Assembly: GCF_004297405.1 (NCBI RefSeq) | Contig: NZ_SCVC01000039.1 | Location: 1-64,000 of the forward strand | Direction of reading: 5' to 3' | Length of the DNA: 64,000 nucleotides | Origin: Reyranella sp. | GTDB taxonomy: Bacteria > Pseudomonadota > Alphaproteobacteria > Reyranellales > Reyranellaceae | Shown: one piece after another, positions 9,403-17,487 of the stretch | Position numbering within the stretch: position 1 is the first letter of the stretch | Layout of the letters: each line of letters opens with the position of its first letter | The notes under the pieces: generated by a model | What the model was told of the DNA's origin: nothing | The model's input: only the letters and a program-made list of their open reading frames with translations | The model's database searches: none | Position numbers and translations under genes: made by a program

Positions 9403-9873
9403 ATGCACCCCTACAGCATCCAGAACCCCGTCTTTCTCGTCTACATGATTGCTGCTGCAATCATGGTCTTGAAGCTCATGGGGCAGGGCTGGATGACGGT
9501 CTATCGCATGATCAAGAGTGAATCTGGATTGCTGAATCCTGAAGATCTCATACCCGGCCCCGCGAATCGCAATCCGCATGCGCAGCAACTCCAGATCGAT
9601 GAGTATGTCGATCGGTCACGCCGGATTCATCGGAACGATCTGGAGGCCATTCCGGCCTTTCTGGTGGCCGGTCTGCTGTTTGTGGCCGTTCGGCCATCGC
9701 TGCTGCTTGCCGGCCTATTGATGGGGGCTTTCGTGGTCGCGCGCCTGTTGCATACGGCCGCTTATCTGTCGAAACAGCGCCACGAAATCCGGGCTGTTCC
9801 TTTCACGATCGGGTCGTTGATCGTGATCTATATGGGCATTCATGTGTTGATCGTGGCGATGTCGCTGCTTTAG
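9403..9873 (+). CDS. MAPEG family membrane protein
   Basis: 156-residue integral membrane protein with four hydrophobic segments. It matches the MAPEG fold (membrane-associated proteins in eicosanoid and glutathione metabolism), microsomal GST-1-like branch. Diagnostic stretches are RIHRNDLEAIPAFLVAGLLF and ARLLHTAAYLSKQRHEIRAV. Family members conjugate or reduce with glutathione in the inner membrane, but bacterial substrates are rarely known. It lies 77 bp downstream of the large regulator on the same strand and could be co-transcribed. Confidence 0.85.
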   Translation: MHPYSIQNPVFLVYMIAAAIMVLKLMGQGWMTVYRMIKSESGLLNPEDLIPGPANRNPHAQQLQIDEYVDRSRRIHRNDLEAIPAFLVAGLLFVAVRPSLLLAGLLMGAFVVARLLHTAAYLSKQRHEIRAVPFTIGSLIVIYMGIHVLIVAMSLL

Positions 9874-10121
9874 CGGCAGGAAGATGGCCGCGAGTTCTCT
9901 CTTTTGACCACTCCGGCACGCCAGGAGAGATTCGAACAGCAGGTCACACTCAAGCTAGTTGAGCGGCGAGCGCTCTTGATCAGGAGCGATTGCCCGTTGA
10001 GCTCCAGCCGCAAGGCACAACCCGCCCATCTAACAGCCGGAGGCGGCTCATTGCTTCGCAGTCTTCATCTGCTCAGTTAGCACTCGCTGCTGACGATACC
10101 CTTGTTCTGCCAGGACACTAG

Positions 10122-10580
10122 GCGTGGCTGGTTCTCTACGAGGACCTGCCTCTCTCGGCCAACGTCGTACTTGCTAACAGCCAGTATACCGGCCTGCAGC
10201 TCTCCGGCAGCACGACCTTCCAGTATCAGATCAACGATCTGCTGGCGGTCTATGCCATCGGCAATGCGCAACGGTACCAGACGCAGCAGACGACGTGGCT
10301 GAACTACACCCTATGGGGCATCGGGGGCGGGCTGGCCTTCCGCTTTGCCGATCCGGTGTTCAGGTCGCAGATGGCGTGGGGCATCAACCTGTCGGTCAAC
10401 CAGCAATGGTGGACCTATGACGCGGCCGACCCGATAATAGATCCCAGCACGATCCGCACCCAGAGCGACACGATCATCAACTTGGTGTTGACCGTGCCGT
10501 TCGACGAGCGCACCACCTTCAGCGTCTCAGCCGGCCGATTCAACCGTGCCTCGTCGCTGCCCAATTATGCGTTTTCATGG
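10122..10580 (+). pseudogene. outer-membrane beta-barrel remnant, truncated at both ends
   Basis: The frame opened after the TAG at 10119 reads as alternating beta strands: ANVVLANSQYTGLQLSGSTT, MAWGINLSVNQQWWTYDAAD, TIINLVLTVPFDERTTFSVS, then GRFNRASSLPNYAF. This resembles the C-terminal barrel of an outer-membrane protein. It has no start codon with a ribosome site and no signal peptide. After ~10575 the frame drifts into sequence antisense to the DUF1254 gene without the expected terminal strand. I read it as a decayed fragment; the family was not identified. Confidence 0.5.
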
Positions 10581-10628
10581 CCACGCAGAAAGAGCGTCGC
10601 GGTGTCTCACGTCGATGACTTTGCCCGT

Positions 10629-12038
10629 TCAATCGACTCTCTTCACCGGCGGCGGCGCCCAGGAACCGTTCGTCGCCTCGGTCTTAGGCCAGTAGAGACG
10701 CAGATTCATTGTGAAAGATCCGCTCTTCGGAGCGGGCAGCCAATTTGCTTCCTTGTCCTTGCCCGGGGATCCGCTCTGTATGTAAAGGTCGAGCGAACCG
10801 TCGGCATTGAAGGCGAGCTTGTCGCGGTTGCCGATGGCATAGCGGTTAATTGGATTGGCGGTGAAGAGCTGGCGCTCGTCATACATCGTCAATGACCAGA
10901 AACCGCGGACCGGCGGCGTCTGGTCCTTGGCGAAGTGCAAAATATAATGTTTGTCGCTGCTGAATGGCTTGCCATCGGCGTCGGCGAAGGCTGTCGGATA
11001 GAGCGCGTCCTCTATGACGTTCGCGCCATACCCTCCATAGGCGACTCCCGCCCGATGCAGATAGTCGGTCCCGTACGTGCCGATGGCCGTGACATTGGTT
11101 CGCCATCCATTCACGAGCACGCCGGCTTCGCTCCAGGCACTTTTGATCTGAGGAAGTGCCTGGGCCGGAGCGGCGTTCAGCGCGTCCTGGATGTCCTTCG
11201 GCGCTGACGCGAGATCGAAGCTCTTGCCGAGCTCGATGCCGATCCGCCTGATCCGGTCGAGGATCGGATTGTCGTTGGCGTGTGGCGGATTGTCCTTCAT
11301 CAACTCGGCGAATTTGGCGAAGAATGCTGCCGCATCCATTCTGTCGATCTGGTCGGGTGGCGCGCTCATGTCCTGGTTCGGATTCACCGTGCCTTTTGGC
11401 GGCGTATAGGGCTTGCCGTAGCCGTTTAACGGCACGGCTTTCATTCCGTCCTGGAACTTGCGCACAGATTCATAATCAGACTTGCCGTTGGTCTGCGTGC
11501 GCCCGATCAGCAGCCCCAATCCAGTCGGGGATCTATACTCGGTCACGCCCGCGGGCAAAGTGCCCTGCCAGTTTGGACCTACAATCGCAAATGTCTGTGC
11601 GCCGTTGCCGGTGGTGCGAGTGCCGGGCACCGTGAAGATATCGCTCCACATATCCAGGAATGGCAGCAGATAGTAGCGATCGCCGGACGCGGGAACGCTG
11701 ATGATGAGAGGTTCCTTGGTAACATCGTAGCCCAAGGAGGAGTACAAAGTGTCAGCGTTCGGCCGAACGACGATCGTGAAGGAAGCGTCAGGGAACTGCC
11801 GCATGTGGCCGAATTGATTGAGCGGCGCACTAGTTCCGATTGGTTCCGCGACGTTCTTGCCGACATCAAAAGTCACGCCGGATAGGACCAGCGGATAGGC
11901 GTAGATGAAGGCGTCGCGCGCGATTTCCCGCGCCTCCGCAGTGGACACCGCTGCCTGCTGGGCGGACGCTTCCGGAGCCCACAGCATCATCCCAGCGCAT
12001 ACCGCCGACAGCATTGCGTTTCTCAATATTCTCTCCAC
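10629..12038 (-). CDS. exported DUF1254/DUF1214 protein (copy 1)
   Basis: 469 residues with a cleavable signal peptide (MERILRNAMLSAVCAGMMLW, cleavage after EASA). The N-terminal DUF1254 part contains ARDAFIYAYPLVLSGVTFDV and the NADTLYSSLGYDV region. The C-terminal DUF1214 part contains FWSLTMYDERQLFTANPINR and GSPGKDKEANWLPAP. No enzymatic activity is firmly assigned to the family; the protein is predicted periplasmic. The start used is GTG at 12038; an internal ATG at 12014 is an alternative. It lies 60 bp downstream of a paralogue on the same strand, so the two probably form an operon produced by tandem duplication. Confidence 0.85.
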   Translation of the reverse strand: MERILRNAMLSAVCAGMMLWAPEASAQQAAVSTAEAREIARDAFIYAYPLVLSGVTFDVGKNVAEPIGTSAPLNQFGHMRQFPDASFTIVVRPNADTLYSSLGYDVTKEPLIISVPASGDRYYLLPFLDMWSDIFTVPGTRTTGNGAQTFAIVGPNWQGTLPAGVTEYRSPTGLGLLIGRTQTNGKSDYESVRKFQDGMKAVPLNGYGKPYTPPKGTVNPNQDMSAPPDQIDRMDAAAFFAKFAELMKDNPPHANDNPILDRIRRIGIELGKSFDLASAPKDIQDALNAAPAQALPQIKSAWSEAGVLVNGWRTNVTAIGTYGTDYLHRAGVAYGGYGANVIEDALYPTAFADADGKPFSSDKHYILHFAKDQTPPVRGFWSLTMYDERQLFTANPINRYAIGNRDKLAFNADGSLDLYIQSGSPGKDKEANWLPAPKSGSFTMNLRLYWPKTEATNGSWAPPPVKRVD

Positions 12039-12098
12039 TAAGATCGATCGAAAGAGGGCAGACCGTGCAAAGCCCGAGTCCAGTGAAGCCTCGTCTGC

Positions 12099-13523
12099 TT
12101 AGTTCACCTTCCGGAAAGGTGGCGGCGACCATGTACCATCGAGCACCTCTGGTCGTGGGGAGTAGATGCGCATGGTCGGCTGGAACACATCGCTGGGGGC
12201 TGGTAGCCAGTTGGCCTCCTTGTCCTTTCCGGGAGACATTGCCTGAACGTAGATGTCCACCGAGCCATCGGTATTGGTGATTAGTTTGTCGTAACTTCCT
12301 ATGGCGAACCGATTGAGTTCGTTGGGGACTTGGAAGCCATTTTTGTCGTACATGGTGATCGACCAGAAGGCGTTTGCTGGTGGCAACTCCCCCTTGGCAA
12401 AGTGCAATAGGTACTTGTTAGCGCCAGTTAACGGCGTGCCGTCCCCATCTACGAAAGCCGTGGGGTAGATGGCGTCTTCCGGAAGGTTGGCCCCGAGACC
12501 GCCCAGGGTGACGATTGCACGCTGGCGGTAGGAAGTACCGTAAGTGCCGATGTTATCGCGACCGATGTTCCAACCGTTGACGATGTAGCCATTCGTCTTC
12601 ATCGCTTCAGGAAGGTAGGCTTGCGTGTCCTTGGCGGCTTTATTGATGATTGCAGCCATGTCGGGACTGGGGTTGAACGGCTTACCGGCTACAATGCCAA
12701 TCTGTTCGAGGCGAAAGATCATCGGGTAGTCGTTCGGATGAGGTGGGTATTTGCTCATCAACTTGGCTAGGTGCGTCAGCATGGCGACGCCGTCCAGCTT
12801 GTTCACCTGAATAAGTGGAGGTGCCTTGTTGTCAACCGAAGGATCGACGGTGGTCCCGGTTGGTGATTTGTAATTGGTCCCCCAAGCAGATAACGGCGTC
12901 AGCTTGTAGCCGTCTTGAACCTTATGAACGTTGTCGTAGTCGGCAGGCCCATCAGTCTTGGTGCGCCCTATGATCCAAACTGAAGACGTGGGCGCGTCAA
13001 TCCGCCTAACGCCCTCTGGAAGCGTTCCGCTCCAGCCGGGTGCCACGACAGCATAGTTGCCAGCTTCGTTACCAGTGGTTCGGCTGCCAACCACGGAGAA
13101 CACATCCGTCCACATGTCCAGCATCGGCAAGAGGTAGTAGCGACCGTTAGTATTGGGCGTGGAAACAATGATCGGTTCCTTGGAAAGGTCGAGCCAGGCA
13201 AAGGAATAAAGCGTGTCGAAATTGAATCGCACGACGTCTTTTTCGTCGGCCTTGGGATAAGTCCGCGCGTGCGCGAACTGATTGACTGGCGCGCGCATAC
13301 TGATCGTCTGTGTGTCCGGAACGTTCGTCGCCTGGCGCATGGTCACGTCCATGCTGACGATCGGGAAGGCGTAGAGATAGGCATCCCTCGCGATTGCGTA
13401 GGTTTCTTCGGATGTCAGTGCGTTTTGCGCAGTCTGAGCATCCGCAACTCCCTGAAGGCCAACGAAGGCTCCAAGAACGAGCAACGCCTTCCGGCAAAAA
13501 TCTGTCGTACTGGACTGAATCAT
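12099..13523 (-). CDS. exported DUF1254/DUF1214 protein (copy 2)
   Basis: 474 residues from the ATG at 13523, chosen because it opens directly into a signal peptide (MIQSSTTDFCRKALLVLGAF, cleavage after GVADA); the longer frame to 13604 adds an arginine-rich tail. It shares the layout of the downstream copy: ARDAYLYAFPIVSMDVTMRQ near the N-terminus, FNFDTLYSFAWLDLSKEPII, and a C-terminal FWSITMYDKNGFQ and SPGKDKEANWLPAP. The copies have diverged clearly, so duplication is not recent. It is divergent from a Crp/Fnr-type regulator, and the interval between them holds a strong palindrome. Confidence 0.85.
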   Translation of the reverse strand: MIQSSTTDFCRKALLVLGAFVGLQGVADAQTAQNALTSEETYAIARDAYLYAFPIVSMDVTMRQATNVPDTQTISMRAPVNQFAHARTYPKADEKDVVRFNFDTLYSFAWLDLSKEPIIVSTPNTNGRYYLLPMLDMWTDVFSVVGSRTTGNEAGNYAVVAPGWSGTLPEGVRRIDAPTSSVWIIGRTKTDGPADYDNVHKVQDGYKLTPLSAWGTNYKSPTGTTVDPSVDNKAPPLIQVNKLDGVAMLTHLAKLMSKYPPHPNDYPMIFRLEQIGIVAGKPFNPSPDMAAIINKAAKDTQAYLPEAMKTNGYIVNGWNIGRDNIGTYGTSYRQRAIVTLGGLGANLPEDAIYPTAFVDGDGTPLTGANKYLLHFAKGELPPANAFWSITMYDKNGFQVPNELNRFAIGSYDKLITNTDGSVDIYVQAMSPGKDKEANWLPAPSDVFQPTMRIYSPRPEVLDGTWSPPPFRKVN

Positions 13524-13720
13524 CCTCTTGCGCCTTCTATTTCTATTGGGTTGCGATCCCATGCCCGCCGTCCTCAGTCTTGTCGCAGAGGTGCCGAGCA
13601 CCATGTGGCCTTGAAAGGCGCCTGCCTGATAGTAGCGCTACGCTCCTTGGAAGTGCCTCTGGAAGAGGCCAAAGCTTTCTTGATCGTGCGCTTCTGGTAT
13701 AAACGCGAAGAAAGAGCTTA

Positions 13721-13740
13721 TTTGTCCGAAATCGGACAAA
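13721..13740. promoter_or_regulatory. perfect palindrome, candidate Crp/Fnr-family operator
   Basis: TTTGTCCGAAATCGGACAAA: 9-bp arms with a 2-bp centre, ending 16 bp before the ATG of the regulator gene. Spacing and symmetry fit a dimeric HTH protein. The position close to the start suggests the regulator represses its own gene, and it could also affect the divergent DUF1254 operon. Binding is inferred. Confidence 0.6.
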
Positions 13741-13756
13741 GGCAGGTTTTTTTGTG

Positions 13757-14443
13757 ATGCAGATCAGCAGGGCCGAAGCCGAACGGGTCATGAGTGAGCG
13801 CGGCTGGCTCGCGCTGGTGCCGGAAGGATACCGGGACGAGGTGCTGCGGCGCTCGACCTTGCTGCACTTCGCTCCGGGACAAGCGGTGTTTCACCTCGGC
13901 GATCCGATGGGTGGAATCTACGGACTCGTCGCCGGCAGCGTCAGTGTAGGCATTGCTCCCGCTGGCTCCACCCCTCGACTCGTCCTTCTAGGAGTTCCTG
14001 GTCATTGGACCGGCGAAGCCTGCTTCCTCACCCGAAAGCCACGCCGCGGCGAGCTCAGGGCCGTTGTGGAAACGACGATGCTGCATCTTCCTCTAGATGC
14101 CATGGACCAGATGGCCGCACGGGATCCGGGTGTCGTGCATCACGTCGCACTGATCCTGATGATGAGCGTCGAATTCCTTTTCCGAGTGATCCACGATCTG
14201 CAATTGCCTGAGGCGGATAGGCGGATCGCCTCGGTTCTTCAGCGCACAACCTCGATCGGCGACGTCTCAGTCCCGCTAACGCAGAGCGAGGTGGGGACTA
14301 TGGCCAACGCCTCGCGCAAGCAGGTGAATGCGGCGCTGAAACGTTTCTCGGAGGCCGGATGGGTGACGAACACCTATCGTTCCATCAACATCACCGACCC
14401 GGGAGCGCTACGCCGCTTCGCCGAGCGAGATGGCACCGATTGA
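13757..14443 (+). CDS. Crp/Fnr-family transcriptional regulator
   Basis: 228 residues from ATG 13757 (AAAGGCAGG upstream). Residues ~30-125 are a cyclic-nucleotide-binding-like beta roll (FAPGQAVFHLGDPMGGIYGL; GELRAVVETTMLHLPLDAMD). A long dimerisation helix follows (HHVALILMMSVEFLFRVIHD). The C-terminal winged HTH contains PLTQSEVGTMANASRKQVNA and AALKRFSEAGWV. No Cys cluster for an Fe-S centre is visible, so it is not a classical Fnr oxygen sensor. The effector is unknown. The palindrome just upstream suggests autoregulation. Confidence 0.88.
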   Translation: MQISRAEAERVMSERGWLALVPEGYRDEVLRRSTLLHFAPGQAVFHLGDPMGGIYGLVAGSVSVGIAPAGSTPRLVLLGVPGHWTGEACFLTRKPRRGELRAVVETTMLHLPLDAMDQMAARDPGVVHHVALILMMSVEFLFRVIHDLQLPEADRRIASVLQRTTSIGDVSVPLTQSEVGTMANASRKQVNAALKRFSEAGWVTNTYRSINITDPGALRRFAERDGTD

Positions 14444-14537
14444 GCGTGCGTCCCAGCGTCGACTGAGCACGAAGTCCAGCGCCCGTTACATACTATAGAA
14501 AATGGCCCCGCAGCCGCGATTGGGCTGATCTGGGTGC

Positions 14538-14843
14538 ATGGATATGCGCACCCTGGTTGGCGAGAACGTCAAGCGCCTGCGCCAACGGCAGGGGGTGACC
14601 CAGGGGCAGTTCGCCGAGCGATCGGGATTCAGTCAGCAATATCTGAGCGATCTCGAGCGCGGCAAACGCAATCCGACGATCGTGAGCCCCTATGAAATCG
14701 CTCAAGCGCTCGGGGTATCACATATGGACCTGGTGCAGCCGCCAACACGAAAACACTCAAAACCCGTCGATAGGTTGCCTGCTCAAATCGGCAGGAGCCA
14801 AATGAGCGAGGTGGTCGCGGGGGCATCAATTCATTACAATTGA
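14538..14843 (+). CDS. XRE-family helix-turn-helix regulator
   Basis: 101 residues. Residues ~5-65 form a lambda-repressor-like HTH: VGENVKRLRQRQGVTQGQFA, ERSGFSQQYLSDLERGKRNP, then YEIAQALGV. The remaining ~35 residues have no recognisable domain. It sits alone between the Crp/Fnr gene and a degenerate transposase, so no target is suggested by context. ATG 14544 is an alternative start. Confidence 0.8.
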   Translation: MDMRTLVGENVKRLRQRQGVTQGQFAERSGFSQQYLSDLERGKRNPTIVSPYEIAQALGVSHMDLVQPPTRKHSKPVDRLPAQIGRSQMSEVVAGASIHYN

Positions 14844-14915
14844 TGTTTCGGTTGTCCTTACCGAATACTGCATCCGCACTGGCGTGACTGGCGAGATCAG
14901 GTAGGCTGATCCTCG

Positions 14916-15889
14916 ATGATCGCGTTCCTGAGTCTGCTTCTCCACGTCGTGGTCTCGCTACGGCATCAGCTGAACGTGCTGTGACGGCGCGTTCCCTCGA
15001 ACCCGAAGTCGGCGGTCGCCGACCCGACTGCTCTTCGTCTGGCTGTATCGCCTGTTCCGTCGGTCTTGAACGCCGCCACGATTATTCAACCGGCGACCAT
15101 CATCCGATGGCATCGGGCCGGCTTCCGCCTGTACTGGCGCTGGAAGTCGCTCTCGCGTGGTGGTCGGCCTAGGATTCGGCTGGAGGTCCGGCGCCTGATC
15201 CGCGAGATGAGCCTGGCCAACCGGCTATGGGGGCGCCGCGCATTCATGGTGAACTGCTGAAACTCGGGATCGAAATCGCACAATCGACAGTCGCCAAGTA
15301 TATGGCGAAGAGTGGGCGAGGGCGGTCGCAGACCCTGGAAGCTTTCCTCCGCAATCATTCGGCCGGCATCGGCGCCATGGACTTGCTGATCGTGCCGACG
15401 GTCGGTTTCAAGCTGCTGTTCACCCTCGTCGTGCTCAGTCACCAACGACGGCGACTGATATCGCTGAGTGTAACGACCCATTCCACGGCGGAATGGATCA
15501 CCCATCAGATCACGGATGCCTTTCCGTGGGACGAAGCGCCAACCCACATGATCCGGGATCGTGACGGATGCTACGGTCGTGCCGTCACGAAGCGTCTTGC
15601 AGCCATGGGAATACGGGATCATCCGATCGCCCCGAGGTCACCCTGGCAGAACGGGCATGCGGAGAGACTGATCGGTTCGATCCGCCGAGATTGCCTCGAT
15701 CATACCATTATCATAGGCGAGGCCCACCTGCGCCGGATCCTTGCGGCTTACACCGCTTATTGCAACGAATGCCGAACACATCTGTTATTGGACAAGGATC
15801 CGCCAGATCGTCGGCCGATCCAACGGCTCGGCCAGCTCGTTACTCAGCCGATTCTCGGCGGACTTCATAATCAGTATTGTCGGATCTAG
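14916..15889 (+). pseudogene. degenerate rve-type (DDE integrase core) transposase
   Basis: The reading starts at 14916 (MIAFLSLLLHVVVSL, then RHQLNVL), hits an in-frame TGA at about 14982, resumes near 15066 (NAATIIQPATIIRWHRAGFR) and shifts frame again at ~15225. From there the catalytic half reads through to 15889: IRDRDGCYGRAVTKRLAAMG, HPIAPRSPWQNGHAERLIGS, and a C-terminal LGGLHNQYCRI. At least one nonsense change and two frame changes make it inactive. The family is a common multi-copy transposase of alphaproteobacteria. I could not define terminal inverted repeats. Confidence 0.75.
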
Positions 15890-15916
15890 TTTCTGGCGGG
15901 CACAAGGGGTGCGAGG

Positions 15917-16141
15917 TCAAGGCAGCCGGCGGGCGGCACCCCCGAAGCCGCTTGCCTGGTTCATTTTAGCTTGATCCAGAAGCCAGTCGTGAAAGGCTCG
16001 GACAGCTTGCCGACGCAATGCTCTATCCGTCGCAACTGCATAATACCCTATCGGATCGGCCAGCGCCGTTCCGGCATGAGATGGTGAAGGGGCTCCCGCT
16101 CCCCAAGTGCTGCTCGACCGGAGCCTTCCGGACCAGCGCAC
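15917..16141 (-). pseudogene. C-terminal remnant of a LysR-type regulator
   Basis: On the minus strand the segment DPIGYYAVATDRALRRQAVR, then AFHDWLLDQAK, matches the usual end of a GcvA-like LysR effector-binding domain. Upstream sequence (16060-16200) contains scattered LysR-like pieces in other frames, and there is no HTH domain, so the gene is broken. It lies against the degenerate transposase, which may have disrupted it. Confidence 0.4.
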
Positions 16142-16201
16142 GGCACCTCAGAGTCCTCTCCAACAAGACTCCGCACCTGGCGATGAACCTCGGCTGTCGC
16201 G

Positions 16202-16750
16202 TCAATGAGGCTCGGCGGAGATCAGCACGAACGCCACGCGCGCAGGTCTGGTCGAGCGATTCGACCAAGCATGGTTAGTGCCGCGTTGGATGAGCACGTC
16301 GCCTTGTTTCATCATGGTTTCGCCAACATCCATGAGCGCCCAGATCTCACCGTCGAGCACGATGGCAAAGTCGACCGAATCGGTCTTGTGGAAGCCGGGA
16401 TGACGTTGATGGCCGTGACTGATCGTTTCCGGATTGCCATAGGCCTTGAACACCTCCTGCTGGGCCGTGTAGTTGCGCTCCTTGTCCGGCGGAAACTCCA
16501 TGACGCGGAGGGTGATCCCACCCTCGGGCGGCACCAGCGTGATCTTGGCGTCGGCCGGCGCGGTGTCGGCGCTGCCGGCATTGCTGGCGGGCATCGACAT
16601 CACGCGCCAGAGATTGAACATCCCGACATTCGGTGCATGGTCGGGCTGAATCAGGTTCGGCGCCGGGCCGTCTTCCAGGAAGATCGAGCGGCCGTCGGCG
16701 TCGTGGCCGGTGACGATGCGGCGGGGGCGGCGCAGCACAGGCTTGTCCAT
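16202..16750 (-). CDS. cupin-domain protein
   Basis: 182 residues from ATG 16750 (GAAAGGA seven bases upstream). A single conserved barrel of the cupin superfamily occupies residues ~75-175: SHGHQRHPGFHKTDSVDFAI, LDGEIWALMDVGETMMKQGD, and a C-terminal GTNHAWSNRS. The clustered His residues and the GD...NHAW element are the expected metal-site motifs. Substrate is unknown. It is the last gene of the minus-strand transporter cluster, 32 bp after the ATPase gene, so it may act on the imported compound. Confidence 0.8.
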   Translation of the reverse strand: MDKPVLRRPRRIVTGHDADGRSIFLEDGPAPNLIQPDHAPNVGMFNLWRVMSMPASNAGSADTAPADAKITLVPPEGGITLRVMEFPPDKERNYTAQQEVFKAYGNPETISHGHQRHPGFHKTDSVDFAIVLDGEIWALMDVGETMMKQGDVLIQRGTNHAWSNRSTRPARVAFVLISAEPH

Positions 16751-16782
16751 TGGCAAATCCTTTCGAGGGGTTGTCGTCGAGA

Positions 16783-17487
16783 CTAGAGGCCGAGGAAGGC
16801 CTTCTTTACTGCGGGATCACGGAGGAGGTCGGCGGCTGTTCCGGAGAGCACGATGCTGCCGTTCTCCAGCACATAGGCACGATCGGCGGCGCTGAGCGCC
16901 ATCTCGGCATTCTGTTCGGCGATGAGCACGGAAACGCCCTGAGTCCGGACCTTGCTGATGAACTGGCCGATCTGCTGCACCACGATGGGAGCAAGGCCGA
17001 GCGTCGGCTCGTCGAGCATCAGGAACCTCGGGCCCGCCATCATCGCGCGCGCGATGGCGAGCATCTGCTGCTCGCCGCCCGAAAGGGTGCCGGCATGCTG
17101 GCGGCGGCGCTCGGCGAGGCGGGGGAAGAGATCGAACATAGCGTCGGCGCGCTGGGTTGCTTCCGTAGTGTCGCGGCCGAGATAGCCGAGGTCGAGATTC
17201 TCCTGCACCGTCAGGTCCGGGAAGACATGGCGGCCTTCCGGAGACAGGGCGAAGCCTCGGGCGATCCGCTCGCGGGTGGTGCGTGTGCGCAGATCGGCAT
17301 CGCCGAGAGCCAGCTTGTCTGCTCGATGCGGTACCAGCGCCATCAGCGCCTTGAGCAGGGAGGATTTGCCAGCGCCATTGGCGCCGATCAGCGCCACGAC
17401 CTCACCGGAACCGATGGTGAAACTCGCCTCGCGCAGCGCCGGAACCGTGCCATAGGAGACGCCGAGGGCCTGGACGGTGAGGGTCAT
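16783..17487 (-). CDS. livF: HAAT-family (branched-chain amino-acid type) ABC transporter ATP-binding protein, LivF-like
   Basis: 234 residues, the usual LivF length. Walker A is GANGAGKSSLLKAL (residues ~34-47), the ABC signature is TLSGGEQQMLAIARAM, Walker B is FLMLDEPTLGLAP, and the switch histidine is replaced by Gln in IAEQNAEMAL, which is common in LivF proteins. It overlaps the upstream fused permease/ATPase gene by four bases (ATGA), indicating translational coupling. It would form the second nucleotide-binding subunit of the transporter encoded at 16.8-21.3 kb. Confidence 0.92.
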   Translation of the reverse strand: MTLTVQALGVSYGTVPALREASFTIGSGEVVALIGANGAGKSSLLKALMALVPHRADKLALGDADLRTRTTRERIARGFALSPEGRHVFPDLTVQENLDLGYLGRDTTEATQRADAMFDLFPRLAERRRQHAGTLSGGEQQMLAIARAMMAGPRFLMLDEPTLGLAPIVVQQIGQFISKVRTQGVSVLIAEQNAEMALSAADRAYVLENGSIVLSGTAADLLRDPAVKKAFLGL

